Of a stretch of DNA of 46,138 nucleotides, positions 34,841 through 44,404 are shown piece after piece. Location of the stretch: the NCBI GenBank assembly GCA_016781485.1, contig JADDQH010000014.1, forward strand, positions 1-46,138. Direction: 5' to 3'. Under the pieces are notes generated by a model. The model ran no database searches. It worked only from the letters and a program-made list of their open reading frames with translations, and was not told the origin of the DNA. The translations under genes and the position numbers were made by a program. Source of the DNA: Chloroflexota bacterium. Its GTDB lineage: Bacteria > Chloroflexota > Limnocylindria > Limnocylindrales > CSP1-4. How positions within the stretch are numbered: position 1 is the stretch's first letter; each line of letters opens with the position of its first letter.

Positions 34841-34905
34841 GTTGCCGGGAGCTCGAACGCCTCGGGCAGCATCCGACGCGAACGCTCTGACCGCGGACCC
34901 GCTCC

Positions 34906-36063
34906 TCACTCCGACCCCTCGACCACCTCGCGCCGGGCGCCGTCGCGCGCCCTCACGACTTCTTCCGTTGGATCGTAGGTACTCGCCTCGAGCGCCTCGC
35001 GCGTCCGTCGCGTCATCAGGTACAACACGACGCCTCCGGCGACGACCACCATAAGGAACGCGTACAACCCGCCGCGGCCGGACAGCGCGAGGCTGAGGAC
35101 CCCGAGCAGCCCGCACAATCCGTAGATCAGGAGGACCGCGCCGCGATGCGTGAGGCCGAGGTCGAGGAGTCGATGATGGAAGTGGCCACGGTCCGCCATG
35201 AACGGTGACTGTCCCGACAGGGCGCGTCGGACGATGATCCAGAACGTGTCGATGATGGGCACCCCGAGGACGAGGAGCGCAACAGCGACCTTGGCGGTGC
35301 CGATGATCGCGAGGACGGCGAGCGTGTACCCGAGTAGGAAGACGCCGCTGGTGCCGATGAAGATCCGCGCAGGGTGGAAGTTCCAGGGCAGGAAGCCGAC
35401 GAGCGTGCCGACGAGGACGGCGCACAGCAGCGTCACGAACGGCTGGTTGACGTCGAACGTGAGCGAGATCACGCCCAGCGTCAGCGCGGCGATGAGCCCG
35501 ATGCCGCTGCTCAACCCGTCGAGCCCGTCCACGAAGTTGATGCTGTTGATCATGCCCACGATCCAGAACACGGTCACGGCGGCCGCAAACGGCGGATCGA
35601 AGCGGATCTTGTCGGGGCCGAGCGGGTTGTCGATGAAGCCGATGCGCATCCCGAGCCAGACCGCGAACAGCGCGACCGCGATCTGACCCAGGAGTTGCCA
35701 CCGCGGCTGAAGGTCGAATCGGTCGTCGAGGTAGCCGATCACGGCGGCGAGCGGAGCGCCGGCGAAGAGCGCAAGGAGCTCAGTCGTGGTGACGACGCGG
35801 ACGCCAGGGATGGCGCGCACGCTGTTGTTGAGTGCGATGGCGACGAGTCCGACGACGACGAACGAGACTGCGACGGCGAGGCCCCCACCGCGGGGGACGA
35901 CGAGCCGGTGGACGCGGCGCTGCGCGCCCGGCAGATCGACCGCACCGGTCCGCCGTGCGAACCACGCGGCGAGTGGGGTGAGCGCGAAGCTGAGCACGGC
36001 TGCCGCGGCAAGCGCCAGCCCGATGAAGGCGAGCGCGTCCGAACGAACGGGCGTCAGGGGCAT
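34906..36063 (-). CDS. WecA/TagO/RgpG-family undecaprenyl-phosphate GlcNAc-1-phosphate transferase
   Basis: A membrane enzyme of about 385 residues with about eleven helices that moves a sugar-1-phosphate from UDP-HexNAc to undecaprenyl phosphate, first step for wall-linked glycans or teichoic-acid-like polymers. Motifs: HRLVVPRGGGLAVAVSFV, IGYLDDRFDLQPRWQLLGQI (catalytic DD), MINSINFVDGLDGLSSGIGL (D-G-L-D-G), and the basic loop DRGHFHHRLLDLGLTHRGAV (H-x-H-H). I chose ATG 36063; longer starts (to 36153) would overlap glyA by 62 bases. The cytoplasmic tail is charged. Its neighbours are glyA and atpZ, a gene order shared widely in Gram-positive-like lineages. Confidence 0.92.
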   Translation of the reverse strand: MPLTPVRSDALAFIGLALAAAAVLSFALTPLAAWFARRTGAVDLPGAQRRVHRLVVPRGGGLAVAVSFVVVGLVAIALNNSVRAIPGVRVVTTTELLALFAGAPLAAVIGYLDDRFDLQPRWQLLGQIAVALFAVWLGMRIGFIDNPLGPDKIRFDPPFAAAVTVFWIVGMINSINFVDGLDGLSSGIGLIAALTLGVISLTFDVNQPFVTLLCAVLVGTLVGFLPWNFHPARIFIGTSGVFLLGYTLAVLAIIGTAKVAVALLVLGVPIIDTFWIIVRRALSGQSPFMADRGHFHHRLLDLGLTHRGAVLLIYGLCGLLGVLSLALSGRGGLYAFLMVVVAGGVVLYLMTRRTREALEASTYDPTEEVVRARDGARREVVEGSE

Positions 36064-36091
36064 ACGGAGAGGGAAGGCCGGGAGGTCACTC

Positions 36092-37366
36092 CTAGGGAAG
36101 GCCGGGCACCGGGAAGCGGGCGCAGATCTCGCGCACCTCTGCCGCAACTGCATCCCGCTCGTCCGGCCGCTCCCGTGACTCGATGCCGCGCACGATCAGC
36201 TCGGCGACCCGTTCCATCTCCTGAGTGCCGAAGCCGCGCGTCGTCGTGGCGGGAGTGCCGACACGGATCCCCGACGCGGTGTTCGGGGGATGCCTGTCGA
36301 AGGGGACCGCGTTCTTGTTGACGGTGATCCCGATCTCGTCGAGAAGGGTCTCCGCTTCCTTGCCCGTGACGCCCAACGGCGTGACGTCGATCAGGGCGAG
36401 GTGATTGTCGGTCCCGCCGGACACGACCTCCGCGCCTCGCTCCGCCAGCCGCTCCGTCAGCACGCGCGCGTTCTCGACCGTCTGCCGCTGGTCGTCGCGG
36501 AACTCGTCAGTCGCCGCCAGCTTCAGCGCCACCGCCTTCGCGGCGATGACGTGCATCAACGGGCCTCCCTGGACGCCCGGGAAGACCGTCTTGTTCACCT
36601 GCCTGGCGAGGTGTTCGCGGAAGAAGACGAGACCGCCGCGCGGCCCGCGCAGCGTCTTGTGCGTCGTGGTCGTCACGAGATCCGCGTGCGGGAACGGGCT
36701 CGGGTGGAGCCCGGCCGCGACGAGCCCTGCGATGTGGGCCATGTCGACCATCAGGAGTGCGTCCACGCTCCGGGCGATCCTGCGCAGCCGCTCGAAGTCG
36801 ATGATGCGCGGGTATGCGCTGGCGCCTGCGACGATGAGCTTCGGGCTCACCTCCGCAGCCTGACGCTCGAGCGCCTCGTAGTCGATCCGGGCGTCCTCCT
36901 CGCGGACCCCGTAGGCGTGGACGTCGAACCACTTCCCGCTGAAGTTGACGGGTGAGCCGTGCGTGAGGTGGCCACCATGAGCGAGGTTCATGCCGAGGAT
37001 CCGGTCGCCGTGCTCGAGTACGGCGAGGTAGGCAGCCATGTTCGCCTGAGCGCCGGAGTGAGGCTGGACGTTGACGCCTTCGGCGCCCGGAAACAGGGCG
37101 AGGGCGCGCTCCTGAGCGAGCCGCTCAGCGACGTCGACGTACTCGCAGCCGCCGTAGTAGCGCTTGCCGGGCAACCCCTCGGCGTACTTGTTCGTGAGCC
37201 ACGAGCCCTGCGCCTCCATCACTGCTGAGAACGTGTAGTTCTCGCTCGCGATGAGCTCGATCTTCCAGCGCTGCCGGTCGCGCTCCTGAAGCATCGCCTC
37301 CCACAGCTCGGGGTCGACCTCTGCGATCGTCGCCCACCCGAGCGCGTGGGTGGCCATCACGGTCAT
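36092..37366 (-). CDS. glyA: Serine hydroxymethyltransferase
   Basis: A 424-residue PLP enzyme converting serine and tetrahydrofolate to glycine and methylene-tetrahydrofolate. Motifs: [55 protein letters not shown], the PLP Asp/His in [20 protein letters not shown], and the PLP-lysine in [20 protein letters not shown]; the C-terminal domain ends [15 protein letters not shown]. All are intact, of normal length. The ATG has AGGAGAGACCC upstream (GGAG, 6 bases away), and a -10-like hexamer 33 bases upstream. Confidence 0.97.
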   Translation of the reverse strand: MTVMATHALGWATIAEVDPELWEAMLQERDRQRWKIELIASENYTFSAVMEAQGSWLTNKYAEGLPGKRYYGGCEYVDVAERLAQERALALFPGAEGVNVQPHSGAQANMAAYLAVLEHGDRILGMNLAHGGHLTHGSPVNFSGKWFDVHAYGVREEDARIDYEALERQAAEVSPKLIVAGASAYPRIIDFERLRRIARSVDALLMVDMAHIAGLVAAGLHPSPFPHADLVTTTTHKTLRGPRGGLVFFREHLARQVNKTVFPGVQGGPLMHVIAAKAVALKLAATDEFRDDQRQTVENARVLTERLAERGAEVVSGGTDNHLALIDVTPLGVTGKEAETLLDEIGITVNKNAVPFDRHPPNTASGIRVGTPATTTRGFGTQEMERVAELIVRGIESRERPDERDAVAAEVREICARFPVPGLP

Positions 37367-37399
37367 GGGTCTCTCCTGCTGGGCGGGGTGGTGTGGCGA

Positions 37400-37405
37400 A
37401 GTTTA
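37400..37405 (-). promoter_or_regulatory. -10 hexamer (TAAACT) upstream of glyA
   Basis: On the minus strand TAAACT, in a stretch otherwise about 75 percent GC, 33 bases before the glyA ATG and inside the 90-base gap after tsaC. No good -35. I looked for a glycine riboswitch in the gap and saw none; it is too short. Confidence 0.4.
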
Positions 37406-37456
37406 CCCGTGCCCCTCTGGGCGAGCGTTCGGCGCGGACTGGATCGGTGGTGGGAG

Positions 37457-38125
37457 CTAACGTCGTGCGTCGCTACCGGGATCGGCTAGCGCGGCCGCGA
37501 GCAGCGAGGGGGCGACCGCGCCCTGACGCAGGACGACGGCGTCGGCCTGCGGATCGAGGACGGCCACGACGGTCGACGGGACACCGCCGGGCGACGGCCT
37601 GCCGTCGAGGACGAGGGACACGGCGCGGCCGAGGGTGCGCACGACGGTCCGCGCGTCGGTGGCATCGGGCGCGCCGGAGAGGTTGGCCGAGGTGAGCGGA
37701 AGTGGACCGAGCTCGCGGGCGACGGCGCGTGGGACCGCGTGGTCGGGGAGGCGGAACCCGACGCCTGGCTGACCGCCCGTGAGCAGCTCGGGCAGCGCCG
37801 CATCCGGTCGTGGCCGCAAGACGAGCGTCAGGGCGCCAGGCCACAAGTGGTCCGCGAGCCGCCGCGCCGGTGCCGGGACCACTGCGAGCATCTCCACCTG
37901 GGCAAGCGAGTCGACGAGCAGCGTGATCCCCTTGTTGGCCGGCCTGCCTTTGGCGACGAGCAGTCGGTGGATCCCCGATCCGGTCAAGGAGCAGGCGAGG
38001 CCGTAGACGGTCTCGGTGGGGAGCGCGACCACGTGCCCGGTGCGGATGGCAGCAGCCGCGAGGGCGGTCGCCTGAGGGTCGGCCGCGTCCACGACGCGCG
38101 GCGCTGAGACTTCCTCGCGCGACAC
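37457..38125 (-). CDS. tsaC: L-threonylcarbamoyladenylate synthase (Sua5/YciO/YrdC)
   Basis: A 222-residue YrdC-domain enzyme that makes threonylcarbamoyl-AMP from Thr, bicarbonate and ATP for t6A37 in ANN-decoding tRNAs. Motifs: AIRTGHVVALPTETVYGLAC, LLVAKGRPANKGITLLVDSL (K-G-R-P), LWPGALTLVLRPRPDAALP, GVGFRLPDHAVPRAVA and PLPLTSANLSGAPDATDA (S-A-N-x-S-G). The C-terminal Sua5 extension domain is absent, so this is the short TsaC type. It lies 12 bases after the HAD gene. A normal neighbour of prmC and prfA. Confidence 0.94.
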   Translation of the reverse strand: MSREEVSAPRVVDAADPQATALAAAAIRTGHVVALPTETVYGLACSLTGSGIHRLLVAKGRPANKGITLLVDSLAQVEMLAVVPAPARRLADHLWPGALTLVLRPRPDAALPELLTGGQPGVGFRLPDHAVPRAVARELGPLPLTSANLSGAPDATDARTVVRTLGRAVSLVLDGRPSPGGVPSTVVAVLDPQADAVVLRQGAVAPSLLAAALADPGSDARR

Positions 38126-38137
38126 GTGTAGCCCGAG

Positions 38138-38989
38138 TCAGTCCAGCGAACCGCGGCCGAGGACGAGCGCGTCGATCGCGACTGCGACCCCATCGCGTTC
38201 GAAGGGCGCGGTGACGTAGCGGGCGGCCGCCCGGACGGCTTCCGGCGCGTCGCCCATCGCCACGCCATGGCCGGCCATCGCCAGCATCTCGAGATCGTTG
38301 AGCTGATCCCCGACCGCCATGACCTGTCGGCGCGGCACGCGCAGACGCCTCGCGAGCCACGCCAGCGCCCGCCCCTTGTGGACGCCCGGCGCCGTCCACT
38401 CGAGGTACTCCGGGTGCGAGACGGTCACCTGTGCGCGATCGAGGAACTCCTCGCGCGCCTCCTCCAGCACGCGCTCCGCGAGCCCGGGCGGTCCCACGGC
38501 GAGGACCTTGGTGGGGCGCCGGCGCACGGCCTTGACGTGGTCGGGGACGAACTCGGCCTTGACCCACAGCAGCCGCTCGTAGTCGGCCGCGCCCTCGTCA
38601 CCGATCTCCATCATGAGCCGATCGTCCGTGTTCAGGTGCGGATCGAGTCCCCTCGCGCGGGTCCAGACGATCACGTCCCGTGCGACCGACGCCCGCATCG
38701 GGCGGTGATAGAGGAGAGGCCCGGGAGCGGCGTCCTCGCGCGAGCCTTCTCGGACGTAGGCGCCCTGGTTGCAGATGAGCGGTGTGTCGAGCCCGAGCGA
38801 GCGCGCGATCGGCAACGCGCTCTGGTACATCCGGCCGGTCGCCACGACGACGATGACACCGGTGTCGCATGCCTCGGCGACCGCGTGCAGTACGCGAGGT
38901 CGAATGGTGAGAGCGGGTCCCAGCACCGTCCCGTCGAGATCCAGCGCGAGCAGCCGGATCCGCGGATCAGGGCGCGAGCGGCGGGTCAT
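38138..38989 (-). CDS. Cof-type HAD-family hydrolase
   Basis: A 283-residue HAD phosphatase of the Cof/IIB group. Motif I is LLALDLDGTVLG (nucleophile D17, acid D19); motif II VVVATGRMYQSALPIA; the C2B cap follows; motif III Lys is in GVHKGRALAWLARR; motif IV VMAVGDQLNDLEMLAMAG. Substrates of this group are sugar phosphates or nucleotides and cannot be read from sequence. The start overlaps the prmC stop by 4 bases (ATGA). It is an insertion between the usual prmC-tsaC neighbours. Confidence 0.92.
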   Translation of the reverse strand: MTRRSRPDPRIRLLALDLDGTVLGPALTIRPRVLHAVAEACDTGVIVVVATGRMYQSALPIARSLGLDTPLICNQGAYVREGSREDAAPGPLLYHRPMRASVARDVIVWTRARGLDPHLNTDDRLMMEIGDEGAADYERLLWVKAEFVPDHVKAVRRRPTKVLAVGPPGLAERVLEEAREEFLDRAQVTVSHPEYLEWTAPGVHKGRALAWLARRLRVPRRQVMAVGDQLNDLEMLAMAGHGVAMGDAPEAVRAAARYVTAPFERDGVAVAIDALVLGRGSLD

Positions 38990-39933
38990 CGGCGAGGACG
39001 AGTGAGGACCGCGAGTCGCGATCGCCCGGCCAGGTCCTTCCTCACCTCGATGGAGCGGCCGGGGAGTCGCGTCGTCACCGCCTCCCGGACCAGCTCGGCC
39101 TGGTCCGAGCCGATCTCGAGCATCGCGACTCCCTCGTCGCTCAGCGCGTCGGGGAGCTGACCGAGCAGGCGCCGGATCACGTCGAGCCCGTCGGGACCGC
39201 CGTCGAGTGCGAGCCGGGGCTCGAAGCTGGCAGCGACCGGCAGTCGCGGCACGACCGCGGTGGGGATATACGGCAGGTTGGCGAGGACGAGGTCGTACCG
39301 CATGTCGTCGCCCGCACCCTCGCAGCCGTGTCGGTCGGACGCCTCCCGTCCCAGCAGGTCGGCGACGCGGAACTCGGTGAGGTCGGCGACGCCGTGCGCG
39401 ACCGCGTTCTCGACGGCGAGGGCGAGCGCGTCCGGTGAGACGTCCGACGCGTCGATCCTGATGTCGCCGGCGAAGCCGAACGTCCGCAACCGGACCGCGA
39501 GGGCGACCGCGATGGCGCCGCTCCCGGTCCCGACGTCGGCGATCTTGACGGGGGGCGTGTCTGCGGGTCGCGGACGAGCGGTGAGGAGCTCGAGGAGGTG
39601 GCCATACGCTGCGTCGACAAGCAGCTCGGTCTCCGGCCGCGGGATCAGCGCCCGCCGGTCAACGCCGAAGGCCAGTGCGTGGAATTCCTTGAGTCCCCTG
39701 ACATAGGCGACCGGCTCCCCCGCCTCGCGCCGCGAGACGGCCTCTTCGTAGGCCGTCCACTGACCCTCCCCGAGCGGCGCCTCCGGATGTGCGAGGACGA
39801 CGGTCCGGTCGACGCGCAGGACGTGGGCGAGGAGCAGCTGGGCGTCGAGCAGCGCCGACTCGGACCCGGATCCGCGAAGCCTCTTCGCTGCTGCCCCGAT
39901 CGCCTCCGCGACGGTGCGAGCGCGCGCGATCAG
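38986..39933 (-). CDS. prmC: Release-factor glutamine N5-methyltransferase (PrmC), apparent CTG start
   Basis: A 315-residue PrmC/HemK, which methylates Gln in the GGQ loop of release factors; RF1 lies two genes upstream. The frame gives the full family layout: N-terminal helical domain (residues 5-85, ALLDAQLLLAHVLRVDRTVV, GEPVAYVRGLKEFHALAFGV), LIPRPETELLVDAAYG at 96-110, the SAM site IADVGTGSGAIAVALA at 131-146, and NLPYIPT at 219 where NPPY is usual. Between an upstream in-frame stop and the SAM site there is no ATG or GTG; the first TTG (39489) would cut away half the protein. The CTG at 39931-39933 overlaps the preceding gene's TGA (CTGA) and fits the expected N-terminus. Confidence 0.85.
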   Translation of the reverse strand: MIARARTVAEAIGAAAKRLRGSGSESALLDAQLLLAHVLRVDRTVVLAHPEAPLGEGQWTAYEEAVSRREAGEPVAYVRGLKEFHALAFGVDRRALIPRPETELLVDAAYGHLLELLTARPRPADTPPVKIADVGTGSGAIAVALAVRLRTFGFAGDIRIDASDVSPDALALAVENAVAHGVADLTEFRVADLLGREASDRHGCEGAGDDMRYDLVLANLPYIPTAVVPRLPVAASFEPRLALDGGPDGLDVIRRLLGQLPDALSDEGVAMLEIGSDQAELVREAVTTRLPGRSIEVRKDLAGRSRLAVLTRPRR

Positions 39934-42158
39934 ACGCGCACCACGACGGACAGGTCTCCGGTGCGCCGGAGCACCTGGACCCCTGTGGAGCCGTCGGTAC
40001 GATGGAAGTAGAGGTCCACGACCGCATCAGCGACCGCGAGGTTCTGGAAGCGGACCTCGGGGAGCCAGGCCGGGAGCGAAGGCGAGATGAGCTCCAGCTG
40101 ACGCGCGGGCGCGTCAGGCCGCATGCCGAGCATCGCCTGAACGAGCTGGAAGATCGATCCCGCTGCCCACGCCTGGGGGAGGCAGGCGACGGGGTACGGG
40201 ACCGGATAGGGCGATCCCGCTCGATCGAACCCGCAGAAGAGCTCGGGCAGGCGCGAGTCGCGGAAGTAGCTCGTCGCCTCGAGCAGGCCGACAGCGATCG
40301 CGGCCGCCTGCTCCCGCATCCCGTAGCGCGCCAGTCCTGCTGCGATGATCGCGTTGTCGTGCGGCCAAACGGTGCCGATGTGATAGCCGATCGGGTTGTA
40401 GCCGACCGTCGCACTCGAGAGCGTCCGGACGCCCCAACCGCTCCACAGCTCCGCGCTCTCCAGGCTCTCCGCGACGCGCGTCGCGCGTTCCGGCGACGCG
40501 ATCCCGGCCCACAGCGCGTGTCCGGGGTTCGACGCCACCGCGTCGACCTGGCGCTTGTCGCGATCGAGCGCGAGTGCGTACGTCCCCGCGTCATCCATCC
40601 AGAAGGCCGCCTCGAAGCGCTCGCGAAGCTGCTCTGCCAGCGCCTCCTGGGAGCGCGCCAGCTCCTCCTCGCCTCGCGCACGCGCGAGGGCCACCATCCC
40701 GAGGCGCGCCGCGTACACGTACGCCTGGACCTCGACGAGCGCGAGCGGCCCCTGCGCGAGGGAACCGTCGCGGTAGCGGTTCGCTTCCGCCGAGTCCTTC
40801 CAGCCCTGGTTCACGAGTCCCCGCGGCGACCGACGCTCGTACTCCACGAAGCCGTCGCCATCCAGATCACCGTCCTCGTCGATCCACCGGAGCGCCTCGA
40901 GCGCGTTGGGCCACAGCCGGTCGACGAGATCGCGGTCCGCCGTCCATCGGTAGTACTCGCTGAGCAGGATCAGCCACAACGGCGTCGAATCGACGGAGCC
41001 GTAATACGGGGTGTGGGGGATCTCGCCGGTCGTCGCGAGCTCGCCGGTCCGCAGCTCGTGGAGGATCTTTCCAGGCTGGGCGTCGCGCCACGGGTCCGTG
41101 TCGCGCGCCTGGAGCCGAGCCAGGAGCGTCAGCGTCTCGCGCGCGGTGCCCGGGCGGACCGAAAGGAGCTGCAGCGCCGTCACGAGCGAGTCGCGCCCGA
41201 ACAGGCAACTGAACCAGGGGATGCCCGCGGCGACGTACCGCTCTCCCTCGCTCGGCCCGGGGTTCACGAGTAGGCGCAGGTCCGAGAGTGCGCGTCGAAG
41301 GGCGCGAGATGTCATCGCGTCCGTGGTCTCGATCGACGCCGAGCTGGTCACCCAGGCGCGGTGGGCGACCGACGCGGCGTCCTCGGAGACGATGGCGTCG
41401 ACGGGACCGTGGTGACTGCCGGAGGCTGAAGGCATCGGCCGATCGGTCTCCGCCGTCTCTGTCCTCAGGATGACCTCCAGCACCCACTTTCCGCGTGGCG
41501 GCAGCTCGTGCTCGAAGCCGAGCGTCGGCCGATCCTCGTCCAGCCGCTCCCCGCCTTCGGAGAACGCGACGTGTGTGCGGCGGACTCGCCCGTCCAGGCC
41601 GCGGTACCCGAGTACGACGCGCCGCGGCTCGACCTGCGGCGGCATGGGCACGCCGCGAGCCTTCCGCTCCAGTCCGCGGACCTCGAAGATGTCCGCGTAA
41701 TCCGCGTCGACACGGAGCGTGATACGGCATACCTCGGGATCCGTCGTGAAGTTCTCGACGACGATGCGCTCGAGGAAGCCGTCGGCGAGGATCCGCTCCC
41801 TTGTGATGCCCAGTGACTGGCGGCGGAGCACGACGTCGGGGTCACGCAGGTCCTCGTCGGCGCGGAGGAAGTCCGGGTTCGTCAGCTGGAGCACGCTCTT
41901 GTAGCCGGCTCCTGTGCCGGTCCGAAGGATCGATGGCCGGTGGCCGTTGATGCGCAGCTCGTAGCACGACAGGAACCGCGTATCTCCCTCATAGAGCCCG
42001 AGCCCGCGTCCGTCCAGATGTACGTCCCCGAACGGGTCCGTAAGCAGGAACAGTCGCTCGTGCTTGAGGATCAAGACCCCGTTGAGGTCGGTCGCGCGAA
42101 CGACCCCGGCTTTCCTCGGTGGGAGCGTCCCGCTCGCGCCCGCGTCGGCCCCACTCAT
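39930..42158 (-). CDS. Glycogen-debranching-type glycosidase (GDE N-terminal plus amylo-1,6-glucosidase domains)
   Basis: A protein of about 742 residues. The N-terminal domain (about 20-220) has LNGVLILKHERLFLLTDPFG, then GLGLYEGDTRFLSCYELRIN, matching the GDE_N_bis family; the (alpha/alpha)6 C-terminal domain includes YVAAGIPWFSCLFGRDSLVT, then EIPHTPYYGSVDSTPLWLIL, RGLVNQGWKDSAEANRYRDG and SATVGYNPIGYHIGTVWPHD, where Asp and Glu residues form the likely catalytic centre. It has no signal peptide, so it is probably cytosolic glycogen or trehalose-like metabolism. ATG 42158 has GAGG 8 bases upstream; ATG 42191 is an alternative. Its placement between prfA and prmC is unusual. Confidence 0.88.
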   Translation of the reverse strand: MSGADAGASGTLPPRKAGVVRATDLNGVLILKHERLFLLTDPFGDVHLDGRGLGLYEGDTRFLSCYELRINGHRPSILRTGTGAGYKSVLQLTNPDFLRADEDLRDPDVVLRRQSLGITRERILADGFLERIVVENFTTDPEVCRITLRVDADYADIFEVRGLERKARGVPMPPQVEPRRVVLGYRGLDGRVRRTHVAFSEGGERLDEDRPTLGFEHELPPRGKWVLEVILRTETAETDRPMPSASGSHHGPVDAIVSEDAASVAHRAWVTSSASIETTDAMTSRALRRALSDLRLLVNPGPSEGERYVAAGIPWFSCLFGRDSLVTALQLLSVRPGTARETLTLLARLQARDTDPWRDAQPGKILHELRTGELATTGEIPHTPYYGSVDSTPLWLILLSEYYRWTADRDLVDRLWPNALEALRWIDEDGDLDGDGFVEYERRSPRGLVNQGWKDSAEANRYRDGSLAQGPLALVEVQAYVYAARLGMVALARARGEEELARSQEALAEQLRERFEAAFWMDDAGTYALALDRDKRQVDAVASNPGHALWAGIASPERATRVAESLESAELWSGWGVRTLSSATVGYNPIGYHIGTVWPHDNAIIAAGLARYGMREQAAAIAVGLLEATSYFRDSRLPELFCGFDRAGSPYPVPYPVACLPQAWAAGSIFQLVQAMLGMRPDAPARQLELISPSLPAWLPEVRFQNLAVADAVVDLYFHRTDGSTGVQVLRRTGDLSVVVRV

Positions 42159-42240
42159 CGCGCCGCCGCCTCGTTCGACAGCGTGCCCCATACGCCACCG
42201 CGGATCGGATCAGACGGCGTCGAACGACCCATCGGCATCC

Positions 42241-43353
42241 TCAGGCCGCCGGGCGGGCTCCGTCCGTCTGGGAGAAGCTGCCGAGGCGCTCCGCCTGGTC
42301 GATCGTGATCAGCGCGTCGATCAGCCGGTCCAGGTCGCCGTCCAGCACCTGGGGCAGGTTGTGCAGATCCATCCCGATCCGGTGGTCGGTCACCCTGTCC
42401 TGCGGGAAGTTGTACGTCCTGATCTTCTCCGAGCGTTCGCCCGAGCCGACCATGCTGCGCCGGGTCGCGGCCTCGACCTCGTGGGCCTTGTGCTGCTCGA
42501 GTTCGAGCAGCCTCGCGCGAAGGACGGCCATCGCCTTCGCGCGGTTCTTGTGCTGGCTCTTCTCGTCCTGTATGGCGACCACGATGCCGGTCGGCAGATG
42601 GGTGACGCGGACGGCCGAATCCGTCGTGTTGACGCTCTGGCCGCCCGGCCCTGTCGAGCGGTAGACATCGATCCTCAGATCCTTCTCTTCGATCCGGACC
42701 TCGACCTCGTCAGCCTCGGCAAGCACGGCGACGGTGGCGGTCGAGGTGTGGATCCGTCCCTGCGACTCCGTCTCCGGGACACGCTGCACCCGATGCACTC
42801 CACCCTCGAACTTCAGGCGGCTGTAGGCGCCGTCCCCGCGGACCTCGAAGATGACCTCGCGCAATCCGCCGATCCCCGTCTCGCTCGCTGTCAGCATCTC
42901 GACCCCCCAGCGTCGGCGCTCGGCGTACCGCACGTACATCCGGAACAGCTGCGCGGCGAACAGGGCCGCCTCCTCACCCCCGGTACCGGCACGGATCTCG
43001 ATGATCACGTCACGGTCGTCGTTCGGGTCCCGGGGCAGCAGCAGCAGCTTGAGCTCGTGGAGAAGCCGCGCTTCCTCCGCCTCAAGACGCTCGACCTCCT
43101 CCTTCGCCAGCTCACGAAGCTCGCCATCCGCTTCGTGGTCCCGGACCTCGACCGCTCCCCACAGCTCGTCTCGGACCTGCCGGAGCCGGCGATAGGCGGC
43201 AACGACCGGTGCGAGGCGCGTCTGTTCCTTACCGAGGCGGCGGAGCGCGTCCGGGTCCGATCCGACCTCCGGGCGGCTGAACTCCGCCTCGATCTCGCGG
43301 GACTGGCGCTCGATCTCGTCGAGGCGCTGCTCCAGCGTCGTCGCTTCGGTCAT
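42241..43353 (-). CDS. prfA: Peptide chain release factor 1
   Basis: A 370-residue class I release factor reading UAA and UAG. Domain 2 carries [20 protein letters not shown] with the P-x-T tripeptide type of RF1, and domain 3 the catalytic GGQ in [20 protein letters not shown] followed by [20 protein letters not shown]. The C-terminal part has [16 protein letters not shown]. Domain 1 coiled coil is intact. Its start overlaps the DUF1385 gene's stop (ATGA). PrmC two genes downstream would methylate its GGQ Gln. Confidence 0.97.
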   Translation of the reverse strand: MTEATTLEQRLDEIERQSREIEAEFSRPEVGSDPDALRRLGKEQTRLAPVVAAYRRLRQVRDELWGAVEVRDHEADGELRELAKEEVERLEAEEARLLHELKLLLLPRDPNDDRDVIIEIRAGTGGEEAALFAAQLFRMYVRYAERRRWGVEMLTASETGIGGLREVIFEVRGDGAYSRLKFEGGVHRVQRVPETESQGRIHTSTATVAVLAEADEVEVRIEEKDLRIDVYRSTGPGGQSVNTTDSAVRVTHLPTGIVVAIQDEKSQHKNRAKAMAVLRARLLELEQHKAHEVEAATRRSMVGSGERSEKIRTYNFPQDRVTDHRIGMDLHNLPQVLDGDLDRLIDALITIDQAERLGSFSQTDGARPAA

Positions 43354-44372
43354 CGCTCGTCGGCTCCGACCGTCGCCTGTTCCTGTCCCCCCGACGGCTG
43401 TCCGGGCACGGGCTCGACGTCGGCACGGAGACCCGGGACCGCGAGCGGTCGGCGTGCCGGATCCAGGCTCCCGGGTGGCGCCATCTCCCCGTTCGCCCGC
43501 AACGCCTCCTGCATCGACGCGATCGCGACCTCGATCATCCCATCGTCCGGCTGCTTCGTGGTGATGTTCTGGAGCAGCATGCCGGGCATGAAGATCCAGC
43601 GCACCACCGGATTCGCGCGGTACTTCGCGCCGAAGCGGAGCAGTTCATACGCGATCGACGCCATCACGGGGATGAGCAGGATCCGCCCCAGGACGTGCAT
43701 CGCGATCGGCTGCCCTACGAGGAGCGCGGATAACACGCCGAAGAAGATGATGTTGAGGATGATGAACACGACGAGGAACTCCGTCCCACACCGAGGATGC
43801 GCGGTCGGGTATTTCCTGACCTCGGCCGTGGTCAGGGGATCCTCGTGCTCGAGCGCGTGGATCGTCATGTGCTCCGCGCCGTGGTACTGGAACACGCGGC
43901 GGATCTCTCCCGTCCGCCCCACTAACAACAGATACCCGACGAAGATCGCGACCTGGATGAGTGCCTCGAACAACTGCTCGACCAGGATCTGCCCTGTCCC
44001 CACCGTCACCTGCGCGACGCCACGCGACAGCATCAGGGGGAGCAGCGTGAACAGCCCGATCGCGAATGCGAGGGTGACCACGAGCATCGCCGCGATCGAG
44101 CCGCGACCCATCTCGACGCCCTCGCCGGCAGCGGCGACGGTGCCCGACCGCATCAGCCAGCGCATCCCGACGACCAACGTCTCGTAGAGGACCACGAGCC
44201 CGCGGAAGAACGGCGCGCGGGCGAAGCGATTCCGGTGCAGGAACGAATCGAGCCGTTCCGCCTGCCACACGATGCCGCCGTCGGGGTGCCGGATCGCGAC
44301 CGCGATGGCATCCCGGCCGCGCATCAGGACACCCTCCATGAGCGCCTGTCCGCCGTAGTTGAAGCGTGCCAT
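43350..44372 (-). CDS. DUF1385 family membrane protein
   Basis: A 340-residue DUF1385 (YqhQ-like) protein of unknown function, usually found beside prfA/rpmE. The start [20 protein letters not shown] is the family signature, followed by [20 protein letters not shown] and, in the middle, [20 protein letters not shown] with conserved His residues and [20 protein letters not shown]. About five membrane segments are present. The C-terminal 40 residues are Pro/Gly-rich and not conserved. A TAGACT hexamer 7 bases before the ATG suggests a leaderless start. Confidence 0.93.
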   Translation of the reverse strand: MARFNYGGQALMEGVLMRGRDAIAVAIRHPDGGIVWQAERLDSFLHRNRFARAPFFRGLVVLYETLVVGMRWLMRSGTVAAAGEGVEMGRGSIAAMLVVTLAFAIGLFTLLPLMLSRGVAQVTVGTGQILVEQLFEALIQVAIFVGYLLLVGRTGEIRRVFQYHGAEHMTIHALEHEDPLTTAEVRKYPTAHPRCGTEFLVVFIILNIIFFGVLSALLVGQPIAMHVLGRILLIPVMASIAYELLRFGAKYRANPVVRWIFMPGMLLQNITTKQPDDGMIEVAIASMQEALRANGEMAPPGSLDPARRPLAVPGLRADVEPVPGQPSGGQEQATVGADER

Positions 44373-44379
44373 CGGGCTC

Positions 44380-44385
44380 AGTCTA
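44380..44385 (-). promoter_or_regulatory. -10 hexamer (TAGACT) of the DUF1385-prfA run, leaderless spacing
   Basis: On the minus strand TAGACT ends 7 bases before the ATG at 44372, so the transcript would begin exactly at or beside the start codon. It follows a hairpin after rpmE, so a new transcript may begin here. The -35 (GTCGTT, 17 bases away) is weak. Confidence 0.45.
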
Positions 44386-44404
44386 GCCTCGCTCTCGAAC
44401 GCAA

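Noticed and set aside
37367-37456. Glycine riboswitch upstream of glyA
   Set aside because: The gap is only 90 bases and no paired aptamer-like conserved segments were seen.
38986-39489. A short prmC beginning at TTG 39489
   Set aside because: It would drop the N-terminal domain and the SAM-binding GTGSG loop, both encoded in the same open frame upstream.
42064-44187. A 707-residue open frame antisense to prfA and DUF1385
   Set aside because: No motif, low-complexity composition, lies over clearly coding sequence of the other strand.
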